DNA from: Clostridia bacterium
GTDB taxonomy: Bacteria > Bacillota > Clostridia > Christensenellales > Borkfalkiaceae
Assembly (NCBI GenBank): GCA_900769545.1
Contig: CAAGGZ010000087.1
Location: 1-59,202 of the forward strand
Length of the DNA: 59,202 nt
Direction of reading: 5' to 3'
The translations under genes were made by a program, and so were the position numbers. Every line of letters starts with the position of its first letter. Within the stretch, counting starts at the first letter, position 1. The notes below the pieces were generated by a model. The model made no database searches, was not told the DNA's origin, and worked only from the letters and a program-made list of their open reading frames with translations. This document shows positions 27,713-35,560 of this stretch, in pieces.

Positions 27713-29476
27713 TCACTTTTCCTTTATATTTTTAATACTTTTCGGAATATTCTTTAAAGAAATAATTCCTTGGAATATCTCTCTCGCGCAAGGAGCCGCA
27801 ACAACGCTCCCATAATATGCCCCCTGCGGCTCGTCTATGATAACGAGCGCAAGATATTTTGGATTATCCACAGGAAAGAAGCCAACAAAGGACGAAACGT
27901 ACTTTCCTACAGCGATCCGCCCGTTTTCATATTTTTGCGCCGTACCCGTTTTGCCTCCTATACGATAACCTTCTATATATGCCTTTTTACCGCTCCCTTC
28001 TTGCACGACGCCTTCCAGCATTTCAGCCAAAAGTTTGGACGCTTTTTCGCTTATAGGACGGCTTTTTAAAGTTGTTTCCGTTTTAGAGAGCTCATAACCG
28101 TCTTCCGCATAAATACGCTTCACCAAATGTGGCGTATAATAATACCCACCATTGACAGCCGCAGCCGTTGCGCAAGCAAGCTGAATTCCCGAGACCGCAA
28201 TCGTTTGCCCAAAGCCTATACGAGCCAAATCACAGTTGCGGACAATGCTTTCCGCCAATAATAAGCCGTAAGATTCGCCGCTGAAATCAATTCCTGTTTT
28301 TTCACCAAACCCGAACGCTGATAAATACTCGTAAAAAGTACTCTTTCCAAGTGACAACGCCATATCCGTAAAACATGGATTGCAACTGTTATTCAATGCC
28401 TCTGAAAGCGTTTGATTACAATGTTTTCCATTGGCGTGATTGCTCCAACATTTTACCTTTGTACCATCTACGGAGCGTGTACGAGAGCTCGAAAAAACAT
28501 AATTCGGAGAAAACGCACTGGGGTTTCCCTGCAAGTATTCTTCTAAATTTGCCGCAGAGGTGATAATTTTAAAAGTTGAACCTGGCTCGTAAATATCACA
28601 TACCAACGTATTTCTTGACAACTTATTCAAAAGCGCGGTATCGTTTCGAGGAATTTCGTTTAAATCGTAAGACGGATAATTGGCAAGCGCCAAAACCTCA
28701 AATGTATTTACGTCCAAAACAATACAGGAAGCCGAAGTCGGCGAGTACGTCATAGCGGTACGTTCTAACGCACTTTCTGCCAATTCCTGTATAGCATAAT
28801 CGATAGTAAGTTCTATATTATATCCATTCTCCGCAGGTAAATATGCCGCAACGCTTCCCTCTAAATCAATACCGACCAAATCCGTCTCGTAAAGGAGTTC
28901 GCCATTCGTACCCGATAAATAGTCGTTATAATATTTTTCCAGCCCTGTTGTCCCCACGTTATCAATAGACGTAAAGCCGATTACTTGGCTGAGCGTATCG
29001 CCTTTCGGATATTGCCGAATATTATCCCTAGAATAATACACGCCGTCGAGAGAAAGTTTCGATAACGCCTCTATTGTCGCTTTATCCACACGTTTGGCAA
29101 CCGTAACTTCAGAGGCCTTTTTCTTTGTCATTTTTTCATATAAGGCGTTTTGTTCTTTTCCAAGTACGTCCGCCAAAAGATAGGACGTTTTCTCTTTATC
29201 TTTTACGGCGTTAGAACGCGCATAAACGGAATAAGCCGTTGAATTATCCGCCAAAACGACCCCATTTCTATCCGTTATTTTCCCACGCTCTGCCACGATA
29301 GGCAATTCTCTTGTCCATTGATCCAACGCGCGGTAATTGAGCTCCTCACTCCAAATAACCTGCACATAAAGAAAACGAGCGAATAAAAAGCAAAAAAGAA
29401 AGGTTACCGCCAACACAATGGCTAGTAACCTCTTTTGTAAAACCCATATGGAATATTGTCGATTTAATTGTTTAAT
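27713..29476 (-). CDS. ftsI: Class B penicillin-binding protein, FtsI-like transpeptidase
   Basis: This septal D,D-transpeptidase cross-links peptidoglycan with FtsW. About 587 residues: a short cytoplasmic N-terminus, one membrane helix, the dimerisation domain (ERGKITDRNGVVLA), and the transpeptidase domain with the three active-site motifs STFK, SCN and KTG (GGKTGTAQKY). There are no PASTA domains, so FtsI fits better than SpoVD. I place the start at ATT 29476, because AAGGAG lies five bases upstream and the frame encodes a typical N-terminus (KQLNRQYSIWVLQKRLLAI). The first conventional start, GTG 29416, falls inside the membrane helix and has a poor ribosome site. Confidence 0.92.
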   Translation of the reverse strand: MKQLNRQYSIWVLQKRLLAIVLAVTFLFCFLFARFLYVQVIWSEELNYRALDQWTRELPIVAERGKITDRNGVVLADNSTAYSVYARSNAVKDKEKTSYLLADVLGKEQNALYEKMTKKKASEVTVAKRVDKATIEALSKLSLDGVYYSRDNIRQYPKGDTLSQVIGFTSIDNVGTTGLEKYYNDYLSGTNGELLYETDLVGIDLEGSVAAYLPAENGYNIELTIDYAIQELAESALERTAMTYSPTSASCIVLDVNTFEVLALANYPSYDLNEIPRNDTALLNKLSRNTLVCDIYEPGSTFKIITSAANLEEYLQGNPSAFSPNYVFSSSRTRSVDGTKVKCWSNHANGKHCNQTLSEALNNSCNPCFTDMALSLGKSTFYEYLSAFGFGEKTGIDFSGESYGLLLAESIVRNCDLARIGFGQTIAVSGIQLACATAAAVNGGYYYTPHLVKRIYAEDGYELSKTETTLKSRPISEKASKLLAEMLEGVVQEGSGKKAYIEGYRIGGKTGTAQKYENGRIAVGKYVSSFVGFFPVDNPKYLALVIIDEPQGAYYGSVVAAPCAREIFQGIISLKNIPKSIKNIKEK

Positions 29477-29493
29477 AATTGCTCCTTTTGGAC

Positions 29494-30147
29494 TTATTGC
29501 CCGAGCTGAACCATACCTTGCGATTCTGCATATTGACGAATGGTCTCTTCCGATTTCGCATCTGCGATACGGCGTTCGATTTCTTCGTTCTTTTCAATAA
29601 GTTCCTGTCTCTTTTCTTCAAGATTTCTTAAACGAATTGTCTTTTGTTGAATCTTAGCGGTATTTACGCAAATCATCGTCATCGTGCAAACCACAACGGC
29701 AGCAAAAACGCCAAGCATAAATTTCGCAAACGAATTCAAGCCATAGCCTTCACGGGTAGCCGTAGCGATTGCAGTTGTCATCGCAGGCGCATTGGTCGTA
29801 ACGTCTGCCACAAACGTAGGAACGGTTTCTTGCGAAACTTCATTTTCTACTTTCTCGAACTTTTCCGTCGTAAATAACGTGGACTCCATATGACGAACAT
29901 ATTCTGTTACATGAGGAGTCTGCTCTACGGTAGCCGTCGAACCAAACATAGGCGCATACACGGTAGAAGCCTGAGGATTTACGGTTGCGGTCTGGTAGGT
30001 ATTCGCCGTGTGAGAGGGCGTGGCAAACTGATCCGCCTCGGTGCTCTGTAACTTGCGATAACGTTCTTTAATCAGCGCATTATGTTCTTGCGCTTCGTTT
30101 GTTTCCACAGACTGCGTTGTCGTAGGTCTATCTAATACCAATTCCAT
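29494..30147 (-). CDS. ftsL: FtsL/DivIC-like septum protein with long N-terminus
   Basis: FtsL-type proteins are bitopic coiled-coil subunits of the divisome. The 217-residue protein has an unusually long Thr/Ala/Gln-rich cytoplasmic region (about 135 residues), one membrane helix (FAKFMLGVFAAVVVCTMTMI, about 140-160), and an extracytoplasmic coiled coil (LRNLEEKRQELIEKNEEIER) ending in GMVQLGQ. Typical FtsL is about 100-130 residues. Assignment rests on the position between rsmH and the PBP gene plus topology, since FtsL sequence is poorly conserved. GGAGGAG precedes ATG 30147. Confidence 0.8.
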   Translation of the reverse strand: MELVLDRPTTTQSVETNEAQEHNALIKERYRKLQSTEADQFATPSHTANTYQTATVNPQASTVYAPMFGSTATVEQTPHVTEYVRHMESTLFTTEKFEKVENEVSQETVPTFVADVTTNAPAMTTAIATATREGYGLNSFAKFMLGVFAAVVVCTMTMICVNTAKIQQKTIRLRNLEEKRQELIEKNEEIERRIADAKSEETIRQYAESQGMVQLGQ

Positions 30148-30214
30148 TTTACTCCTCCGTACTTTTTGTTTTTCCCCTGTTCGGCTTTATTGTATCATTC
30201 TCTTATCATTCGTT

Positions 30215-31153
30215 TTAAAGCTTTTCCGCAACCCTAAGTTTTGCGCATTTGCTTCTTGAATTGTACTCCATTTCCTCTTCGCTTGCCGTTATCGGCTTGC
30301 GCGTAATTACTTTTACTTCCGGTTTCTTTCCACAGACACACACAGGGAAGTTCCCCGGGCAGGTGCAAGGCGATTCCAAATATTTGAAAGCTTCTTTTAC
30401 AATCCTATCTTCCAAAGAATGGAAAGTGAGAATTGCAATTCTGCCGCCCTTTCTGAGTCTACGAGTTAAGGATAAAACTAATTCGTATAACCCATCCAGT
30501 TCTCCGTTTACTTCAATTCGAATCGCTTGGAAACTTTTTCTCTCGCAGGGAGCCCCGAATCGGAACTTTGCAGGAATGCTGTTTCTAATGATTTCGGCGA
30601 AATCTCCGGATGTTTTCAACGGTTTTTCCGCCCTTGCTTTGACAACGTTTCTTGCAATTTGTTTTGCAAAGGTTTCTTCACCGTAAGTTTTTAAAATTCT
30701 CGCAAGCGCTTCTTCCGAATAGGTATTGAGTACAATTTCGGCAGTCAAATATGCCGATTGATTCATTCTCATATCCAATGGCGCATCCGCAAACCGATAA
30801 GCAAACCCTCTTGCGTCATCGTCGATTTGATGGGAAGAAATCCCAAAATCAAGTAACGCGCCGTCTACTTTATCAATTCCAGCTAAATCAAAAACGTTTG
30901 CGTAATCTTTATAATTGGATTTGTGTATCTCAAAGCGCCCTGCAAACTCCCCCAACCGTTTCGTTGCCGCCGCAATCGCTTCGTCGTCTAAGTCCGTAGC
31001 AATCAATCTGCCGCTGGGAGTGCTTCTCTTCAAAATCTCGTAGGAATGTCCGCCACCGCCGACTGTACCGTCAAACCAAATCCCACCGTCTTTTACGGCA
31101 AGACCTTCCATGCATTCTTCAAGCATAACGGGTTTGTGCGAAAATTCCAACAT
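30215..31153 (-). CDS. rsmH: 16S rRNA (cytosine1402-N4)-methyltransferase RsmH
   Basis: RsmH (MraW) methylates C1402 in the ribosomal P site. The 312-residue protein has FSHKPVMLEECMEGL, the SAM-binding motif DGTVGGGGHSYEIL, ATDLDDEAIA, DFGISSHQIDDDARGFAYR and LDMRMN. It ends with FHSLEDRIVKEAFK and ITASEEEMEYNSRSKCAKLRVAE. The CTCPGNFPVCVCG segment carries four cysteines, also typical. It lies three bases downstream of mraZ in the classical dcw order. Confidence 0.97.
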   Translation of the reverse strand: MLEFSHKPVMLEECMEGLAVKDGGIWFDGTVGGGGHSYEILKRSTPSGRLIATDLDDEAIAAATKRLGEFAGRFEIHKSNYKDYANVFDLAGIDKVDGALLDFGISSHQIDDDARGFAYRFADAPLDMRMNQSAYLTAEIVLNTYSEEALARILKTYGEETFAKQIARNVVKARAEKPLKTSGDFAEIIRNSIPAKFRFGAPCERKSFQAIRIEVNGELDGLYELVLSLTRRLRKGGRIAILTFHSLEDRIVKEAFKYLESPCTCPGNFPVCVCGKKPEVKVITRKPITASEEEMEYNSRSKCAKLRVAEKL

Positions 31154-31156
31154 TTG

Positions 31157-31582
31157 TTAAATCCCCAATTTTTTCAATTCTGCGTCGTAGTCAACGCCTT
31201 CAATGTATTCGTAGTATCTTTCAGCAGCCCAAATCTCCAAACGTTTCCCTCTGCCGAGTGTTACAATATCCTTTTTAATCCCTGCCATCTTTCTAAGAAG
31301 AGTGGGAAGGACAACTCTGCCCTGCGCGTCCTCCTCTGCGGAGAAGATACTCCCGAAGAATAAGGTCGACGCTTCGTTGGATTCCGAAATCGCTTCATCG
31401 GATAATTCCGAAATCGTTTCGTCGAGCAATTCATCTGCCATAACGCAGATGCAACGGTTCATACCTCGGAAAAAGCTATACGTCTTTTCCCCGTGTTCCC
31501 CGGTCAGCTCTTTACGAAATTTAGAGGGAATACGCAAACGGTTTTTATCGTCTAACTGATGTTCGAATATGCCTTTAAACAT
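31157..31582 (-). CDS. mraZ: Transcriptional regulator MraZ
   Basis: MraZ is an AbrB-like (SpoVT-AbrB fold) regulator that represses the dcw operon. The 141-residue protein begins MFKGIFEHQLDDKNRLRIPSKFR, exactly as in the family, and has a second half-domain (FSAEEDAQGRVVLPTLLRK). I chose ATG 31582 because GGGAGG is just upstream; longer readings to 31651 would overlap the -10 box. It is first in the dcw transcript, behind a perfect promoter with GTGG-type repeats that may be its own binding site. Confidence 0.96.
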   Translation of the reverse strand: MFKGIFEHQLDDKNRLRIPSKFRKELTGEHGEKTYSFFRGMNRCICVMADELLDETISELSDEAISESNEASTLFFGSIFSAEEDAQGRVVLPTLLRKMAGIKKDIVTLGRGKRLEIWAAERYYEYIEGVDYDAELKKLGI

Positions 31583-31642
31583 TCCGTTGTTCCCTCCCAA
31601 TGATTTTTCAAGCCACTCGTACCTTACGAGTATCATGTTTAT

Positions 31643-31671
31643 ATTATACAACCACTTTTAACCATTGTCAA
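31643..31671 (-). promoter_or_regulatory. Perfect dcw promoter (mraZ)
   Basis: TTGACA (31666-31671), a 17-base spacer and TATAAT (31643-31648) lie about 60 bases upstream of the mraZ ATG. It should drive mraZ through ftsQ. Confidence 0.9.
31650..31664 (-). promoter_or_regulatory. Candidate MraZ operator repeats in the promoter spacer
   Basis: Two TGGTT repeats separated by five bases (10-base period) fall between the -35 and -10 boxes. MraZ is known to bind short G-rich direct repeats with helical spacing in front of its own gene. Two more GTGG cores spaced 11 bases apart lie upstream at about 31724-31738. Binding is inferred. Confidence 0.45.
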
Positions 31672-31753
31672 GGGTTTTTTGGAAAATTTTTTAAATTTTT
31701 TTTAATTTTTTTGGGATTTTTAACCACATATCGACCACCAACAACAAAAATCA

Positions 31754-32710
31754 TTAAAAGACAAACATTTGTTTGTATATTCGCTCGTTATATTTTTTTC
31801 GTTTTCCAAGAAAGAAAATCGCTGCGCCCCTTTTGCTCTCTGTCTTTTGTTTAATGGCATTCCCTAAAGTACGCGAACATTTGTTTGTGTATGTACTTTT
31901 TTTGCATTTTGTAAAAACGACAAATTTTGACATAAAAAACCACCAAAAAGCTCCCCAATTTTTCTTAGGTGGTCGCTCATCCCTATTCTGTGGTTGCTCG
32001 CCCCAATTTTTGCCGCTTTTTTCGTCAATTTTATCTTTTTTCTTCCTTTGCTCGTCGTCATTTTTACAAAGTTCGTCACAGAGCCGTTGCGCGATTCCCT
32101 GATTGCCATCGTAACAACAACAGCCGTAAAAATTTTGTATGTATTCCTTAATATATATATAGTGCGTGCAACCAAGAACAACGGCGGCAGGTGTTCCCTG
32201 CGGCAAAAAAGGTCGGTAGTTGTAATTTCCAGCCGAAATATGCCGTTCGATTTCACTAGCTAAATGCACGCAGGGACAAAGTCGCACATTTGCATTCGGG
32301 TAATCTGCGCGACAGCGTTTCGCGAGATTTCTTACCCTCGCACTGTTATAAGTCGCCGCTGTCATAAGCGCAAAAATCTCCCCTTTGGTTTCTCTGCTTG
32401 CAAGATATAACGCAGGCTCTGCGCCGATAATCGAAAAAGAGTATTTTTTTCGAAGCTCCTCAATACAAACGGCTGTTACGGTATTACAAGCAATTACAAC
32501 CGCCTTCACCTGCAGATTTTTGAAACGTCTGAACGCCCTAAAAGTATATTTTTTAATTTTTTTCTCTAAAAGATTTCCATAAGGCGCATGCGAATTGTCT
32601 CCAAAATAATAAAAAAGCTCGTTCGGGAGTCGCTTTCGACACTCCGCCAAAACCGTCAACCCACCGATTCCACTATCAAAAAAAGCAATTCCGCCTTTAG
32701 GAATATCCAT
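31754..32710 (-). CDS. murI: Glutamate racemase with a basic C-terminal extension
   Basis: MurI makes D-glutamate for peptidoglycan. The first 216 residues have the family motifs FFDSGIGGLTVL, FGDNSHAPYGN, catalytic Cys75 in VIACNTVTA and catalytic Cys181 in LGCTHYIYI. The remaining roughly 100 residues are unlike any racemase tail: Lys/Asn/Trp/Phe-rich low complexity (DDEQRKKKDKIDEKSGKNWG, then hydrophobic and basic stretches). The underlying DNA holds short direct repeats, including AACATTTGTTTGT twice. The tail may be young coding sequence created after loss of the normal stop. GGGGG precedes ATG 32710. It is divergent from rpsT. Confidence 0.85.
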   Translation of the reverse strand: MDIPKGGIAFFDSGIGGLTVLAECRKRLPNELFYYFGDNSHAPYGNLLEKKIKKYTFRAFRRFKNLQVKAVVIACNTVTAVCIEELRKKYSFSIIGAEPALYLASRETKGEIFALMTAATYNSARVRNLAKRCRADYPNANVRLCPCVHLASEIERHISAGNYNYRPFLPQGTPAAVVLGCTHYIYIKEYIQNFYGCCCYDGNQGIAQRLCDELCKNDDEQRKKKDKIDEKSGKNWGEQPQNRDERPPKKNWGAFWWFFMSKFVVFTKCKKSTYTNKCSRTLGNAIKQKTESKRGAAIFFLGKRKKYNERIYKQMFVF

Positions 32711-32777
32711 TTATTCCCCCAAAATACAAATTTTTTATTTTTTTTCCTGTTTTTCGCATTTTTCTATTGAAAAATAG

Positions 32778-32806
32778 TTTACTTTCAAAAAAAATTATGT
32801 TAAAAT
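32778..32806 (+). promoter_or_regulatory. Promoter of rpsT
   Basis: TTTACT (32778-32783), a 17-base spacer and TAAAAT (32801-32806) lie 53 bases before the rpsT ATG. Confidence 0.65.
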
Positions 32807-32859
32807 AATCTACGCAGTTTGAATTGATTAAGAAAAATTGGAAAAATAAGGAGATCATT

Positions 32860-33123
32860 ATGCCTAATATTAAATCCGCAAAGAAAAGAGTTTTGGTTAT
32901 CGACAAAAAGACCATGAGAAACAAAGCAATTAAGTCTGCTCTTAAGACCCAAGTTAAGAAGTTCCTTGAAGCTGTTAACGCAGGCGACAAAGAAGCAGCA
33001 ACGAAGCTTTACCCTGAAACCGTATCCGCTATCGATGCAGCAGTTACGAAGGGCGTTATTCACAAGAACAACGCTAACAACAGAAAAGCTAAACTTGCTA
33101 AGAAGCTCAGCGCTTTAAACTAA
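32860..33123 (+). CDS. rpsT: 30S ribosomal protein S20
   Basis: S20 binds 16S rRNA early in small-subunit assembly. The 87-residue basic, helical protein begins MPNIKSAKKRVLVIDKKTMRN, the normal N-terminus. I chose ATG 32860 because AAGGAG lies directly upstream; an in-frame ATG 36 bases earlier has no ribosome site. It is a single-gene transcript with its own promoter and a strong terminator, divergent from murI. Confidence 0.97.
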   Translation: MPNIKSAKKRVLVIDKKTMRNKAIKSALKTQVKKFLEAVNAGDKEAATKLYPETVSAIDAAVTKGVIHKNNANNRKAKLAKKLSALN

Positions 33124-33158
33124 AACTTTATTATAATATCCGCATATTATAAATATGA

Positions 33159-33187
33159 GGGTCTGCCGTTTGGTAGACCCCTTTTTT
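33159..33187 (+). terminator. Terminator of rpsT
   Basis: A 9-bp stem GGGTCTGCC/GGTAGACCC with a GTTT loop is followed by CTTTTTT, 35 bases past the rpsT stop. Confidence 0.92.
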
Positions 33188-33305
33188 CGTGTTAATTTTT
33201 TTTTCACTCTTTTACGTTGATAAAAGCTATCAACATCTAAACAGGAAAGGCTGTTCATTTTTTTATAAATATTTAAAATATTTATAAATTTTCCCCATCA
33301 AACAT

Positions 33306-33334
33306 TTGACATATTATGTCGTTTTCCATATAAT
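33306..33334 (+). promoter_or_regulatory. Perfect promoter of the XRE-cupin regulator and pot operon
   Basis: TTGACA (33306-33311), 17 bases, TATAAT (33329-33334). The transcript would have a leader of about 85 bases containing a terminator-like nested palindrome just before the ribosome site. Confidence 0.88.
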
Positions 33335-33373
33335 AAATATCAGAAAGTTTATTTTAACTAAACTTTTCGTTTA

Positions 33374-33414
33374 TTATAAGCAAACAAGGCTTGTTTGCTG
33401 TTTTTTGCTTATAA
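33374..33414 (+). promoter_or_regulatory. Nested palindrome, candidate attenuator in the regulator leader
   Basis: An inner hairpin AGCAAACAA-GGC-TTGTTTGCT (33379-33399) followed by GTTTTTT has the form of an intrinsic terminator. An outer perfect 11-bp inverted repeat, TTATAAGCAAA (33374-33384) and TTTGCTTATAA (33404-33414), shares the same 5' arm and cannot form at the same time. GGAGG follows at once. Together they could switch between termination and readthrough, or serve as the regulator's own operator. Confidence 0.5.
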
Positions 33415-33426
33415 ATGGAGGCAATT

Positions 33427-33960
33427 ATGGATCTTGGTGGCAAAATCAAACAGATGCGAAACCAAAAAGGTTTGACCCAAGAAGAACTTGCCGACCGTTG
33501 CGAGTTAACAAAGGGCTATATATCCCAGTTGGAAAATAATATCAACAGCCCTTCCATAACTACCCTTACAGATATTCTATCTGCCCTAGGGAGCAATCTG
33601 TCGGAGTTTTTCAAAGAAGAGGCCGAAGAGAAGGTCGTTTTCTCTAAAAATGAATTTATCGAAAAAGATTCCGACGGCGTCATATTGCATTGGTTGATTC
33701 CTAACGCGCAAAAAAATATGATGGAGCCTATATTGGTTGAGCTTAATATTGGAATTGAAACACCAACCGATATTCCCCACGAAGGCGAGGAGTTTGGTTA
33801 CGTATTAGAGGGAAAAATCGCAATCGTGTTAGGCAACAAACATTACATCTGCAAAAAAGGCGAGGCTTTTTATTACCCTGCCAACAAACCACATTATATT
33901 ATCAATAAGGGAACCGGAAACGCAAAATTTCTTTGGATTTCCACTCCTCCCAACTTTTAA
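33427..33960 (+). CDS. XRE-family regulator with cupin sensor domain
   Basis: This 177-residue protein has an N-terminal helix-turn-helix (about residues 8-62: TQEELADRCELTKGYISQLE, PSITTLTDILSALG) and a C-terminal cupin barrel (about 105-175: HEGEEFGYVLEGKIAIVLG, KGEAFYYPANKPHYIIN). This is the PuuR-like class, which commonly senses polyamines or related small molecules. ATG 33427 is preceded by GGAGG; the ATG at 33415 overlaps that site. It sits directly upstream of potABCD, as in many Clostridia, and probably controls that operon. The palindromic repeats near potA are possible targets. Confidence 0.93.
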   Translation: MDLGGKIKQMRNQKGLTQEELADRCELTKGYISQLENNINSPSITTLTDILSALGSNLSEFFKEEAEEKVVFSKNEFIEKDSDGVILHWLIPNAQKNMMEPILVELNIGIETPTDIPHEGEEFGYVLEGKIAIVLGNKHYICKKGEAFYYPANKPHYIINKGTGNAKFLWISTPPNF

Positions 33961-34024
33961 TCTATACTATGCGTAACAGAATAATACACTGAAAGCCTTT
34001 ATTATCCTGATGTCTATCTATTTT

Positions 34025-34059
34025 ATTATGTCACGCATAATTATTACGCCTGACGTAAT
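34025..34059 (+). repeat. 35-bp palindromic repeat, copy 1 (before potA)
   Basis: ATTATGTCA and TGACGTAAT form inverted arms with starts 26 bases apart. Two copies with identical geometry lie after potD. This one is between the regulator and potA, a natural operator position. A degenerate, apparently inverted partial copy may lie just upstream (about 33964-33995). Confidence 0.7.
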
Positions 34060-34093
34060 TTGCTTTAATACTTAATTCGGAGAAAAAAAACAA

Positions 34094-35560
34094 ATGAGCA
34101 CACCCGCGGAAAATAAAAAACATATCATTGAACTTATTGACGTAAGCAAAAACTTCGACGGCGTATCAGTCGTTGAAAACCTTAATTTCTATATTCGGAA
34201 AGGCGAATTTATTACCTTTTTGGGTCCGTCCGGTTGCGGCAAAACCACAACCTTGCGTATGATTGCAGGATTTGAAATGCCTTCCTCAGGAAAAATTCTA
34301 CTGAATGGGAAGGATATCAGCGAGTTGCCGCCCAACCGTCGTCCTGTTAATACAGTTTTTCAAAAATATGCGCTTTTCCCCCATCTCAACGTTTTTGAAA
34401 ACGTTGCGTTTGGTTTAAAATTGAAAAAACTCCCCAAAGACGTTATCGCCGAAAAAGTAAAAAACGCTTTAGAAATCGTTGATTTGGCTGGCTTTGAAAA
34501 GCGTAGTATTTCCACCCTTTCTGGCGGTCAACAGCAAAGAATCGCTATCGCGCGCGCTATCGTAAATGAGCCCGAAATCCTTCTGCTCGACGAGCCGCTC
34601 GGCGCACTCGACTTAAAAATGCGTAAAGAAATGCAGCTTGAATTAAAAGCTATGCACAAACGTTTGGGCATTACCTTTATTTACGTTACACACGATCAGG
34701 AAGAAGCCTTAACCATGTCCGACACCATCATCGTTATGGCGGACGGCTCCATCCAACAAATCGGTACACCCGAAATGATTTACAACGAGCCCAAAAACAC
34801 GTTCGTTGCAGACTTTATCGGTGAAAGCAATATCTTCTCGGGCGTTATGCCTAAGGACAATCAAGTTCGTTTCTGCGGAAAGGCCTTTGATTGTATGGAC
34901 AGCGGTTTTGAAAAGGACGAGCCCGTTGACGTTGTCGTTCGCCCCGAAGACGTGATTATCACCTCCCCCGAAGAAGGCTACCTTAAAGGTAAAGTTACCT
35001 CTGTTATTTTCAAAGGGATTCACTACCAAATTCTTGTACAGTGCGGACGTTATGAAATTGAAATTCAGAGCACAACCACTCCTACCGTTGGTCAACAAGT
35101 CGGCCTTGTCGTTAAACCTGACGGCATCCACGTTATGAAAAAGAAATTCCGCGTCAACAAATTTAGCGGTATTATCACAAAACGCAACACCGTTGAGTTT
35201 GGCGATGGTGAATTTGAATGCGACGTTACGCAATTATACCCTGGAAGTCACTTGGACGAAGAAGGTTATTTAATTACTGCTAAAGGCGAAAAGCTCGATT
35301 TAACGGATACCGAAGTCAACGTAGAAGTCGGCCTCCACGATATTACTATGAGCGACAACCTCGACGACGGCGGCGCGCAAGGGCATATTATTTCTTTGAT
35401 CTATAAGAGCGAATATTATCGTTATATCGTTAGAACGAAAAATGAAGAAGATTACGTTTTGGCTTGCGAGGATTTGTGGAATGAAAACGACCTTGTTAGC
35501 CTCATCATCCCGAAAGAAAAGATCAAGCTGACATTAAAAACAGCGGAGGGCAACAAATGA
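34094..35560 (+). CDS. potA: Spermidine/putrescine ABC transporter ATPase PotA, extended
   Basis: PotA powers polyamine import. The ATPase domain (residues 1-240) has Walker A GPSGCGKTT near 43, Q-loop VFQKYALFP, signature LSGGQQQR, Walker B ILLLDEPLGALD, and switch YVTHDQEEAL. The protein is 488 residues, about 110 longer than usual. The C-terminal part appears to contain two TOBE-like regions (VRPEDVIITSPEEGYLKGKV and a second around GLHDITMSDNLDDGGAQGHI). It overlaps potB by four bases. Confidence 0.93.
   Translation: MSTPAENKKHIIELIDVSKNFDGVSVVENLNFYIRKGEFITFLGPSGCGKTTTLRMIAGFEMPSSGKILLNGKDISELPPNRRPVNTVFQKYALFPHLNVFENVAFGLKLKKLPKDVIAEKVKNALEIVDLAGFEKRSISTLSGGQQQRIAIARAIVNEPEILLLDEPLGALDLKMRKEMQLELKAMHKRLGITFIYVTHDQEEALTMSDTIIVMADGSIQQIGTPEMIYNEPKNTFVADFIGESNIFSGVMPKDNQVRFCGKAFDCMDSGFEKDEPVDVVVRPEDVIITSPEEGYLKGKVTSVIFKGIHYQILVQCGRYEIEIQSTTTPTVGQQVGLVVKPDGIHVMKKKFRVNKFSGIITKRNTVEFGDGEFECDVTQLYPGSHLDEEGYLITAKGEKLDLTDTEVNVEVGLHDITMSDNLDDGGAQGHIISLIYKSEYYRYIVRTKNEEDYVLACEDLWNENDLVSLIIPKEKIKLTLKTAEGNK

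Noticed and set aside
31583..31651. Longer MraZ start
   Set aside because: It would overlap the -10 box, and the family N-terminus MFKGIFEHQ begins at 31582 behind GGGAGG.
31773..32263. Plus-strand frames opposite the murI tail
   Set aside because: Low-complexity Phe/Ser-rich readings without initiation signals; they mirror the Lys-rich tail.
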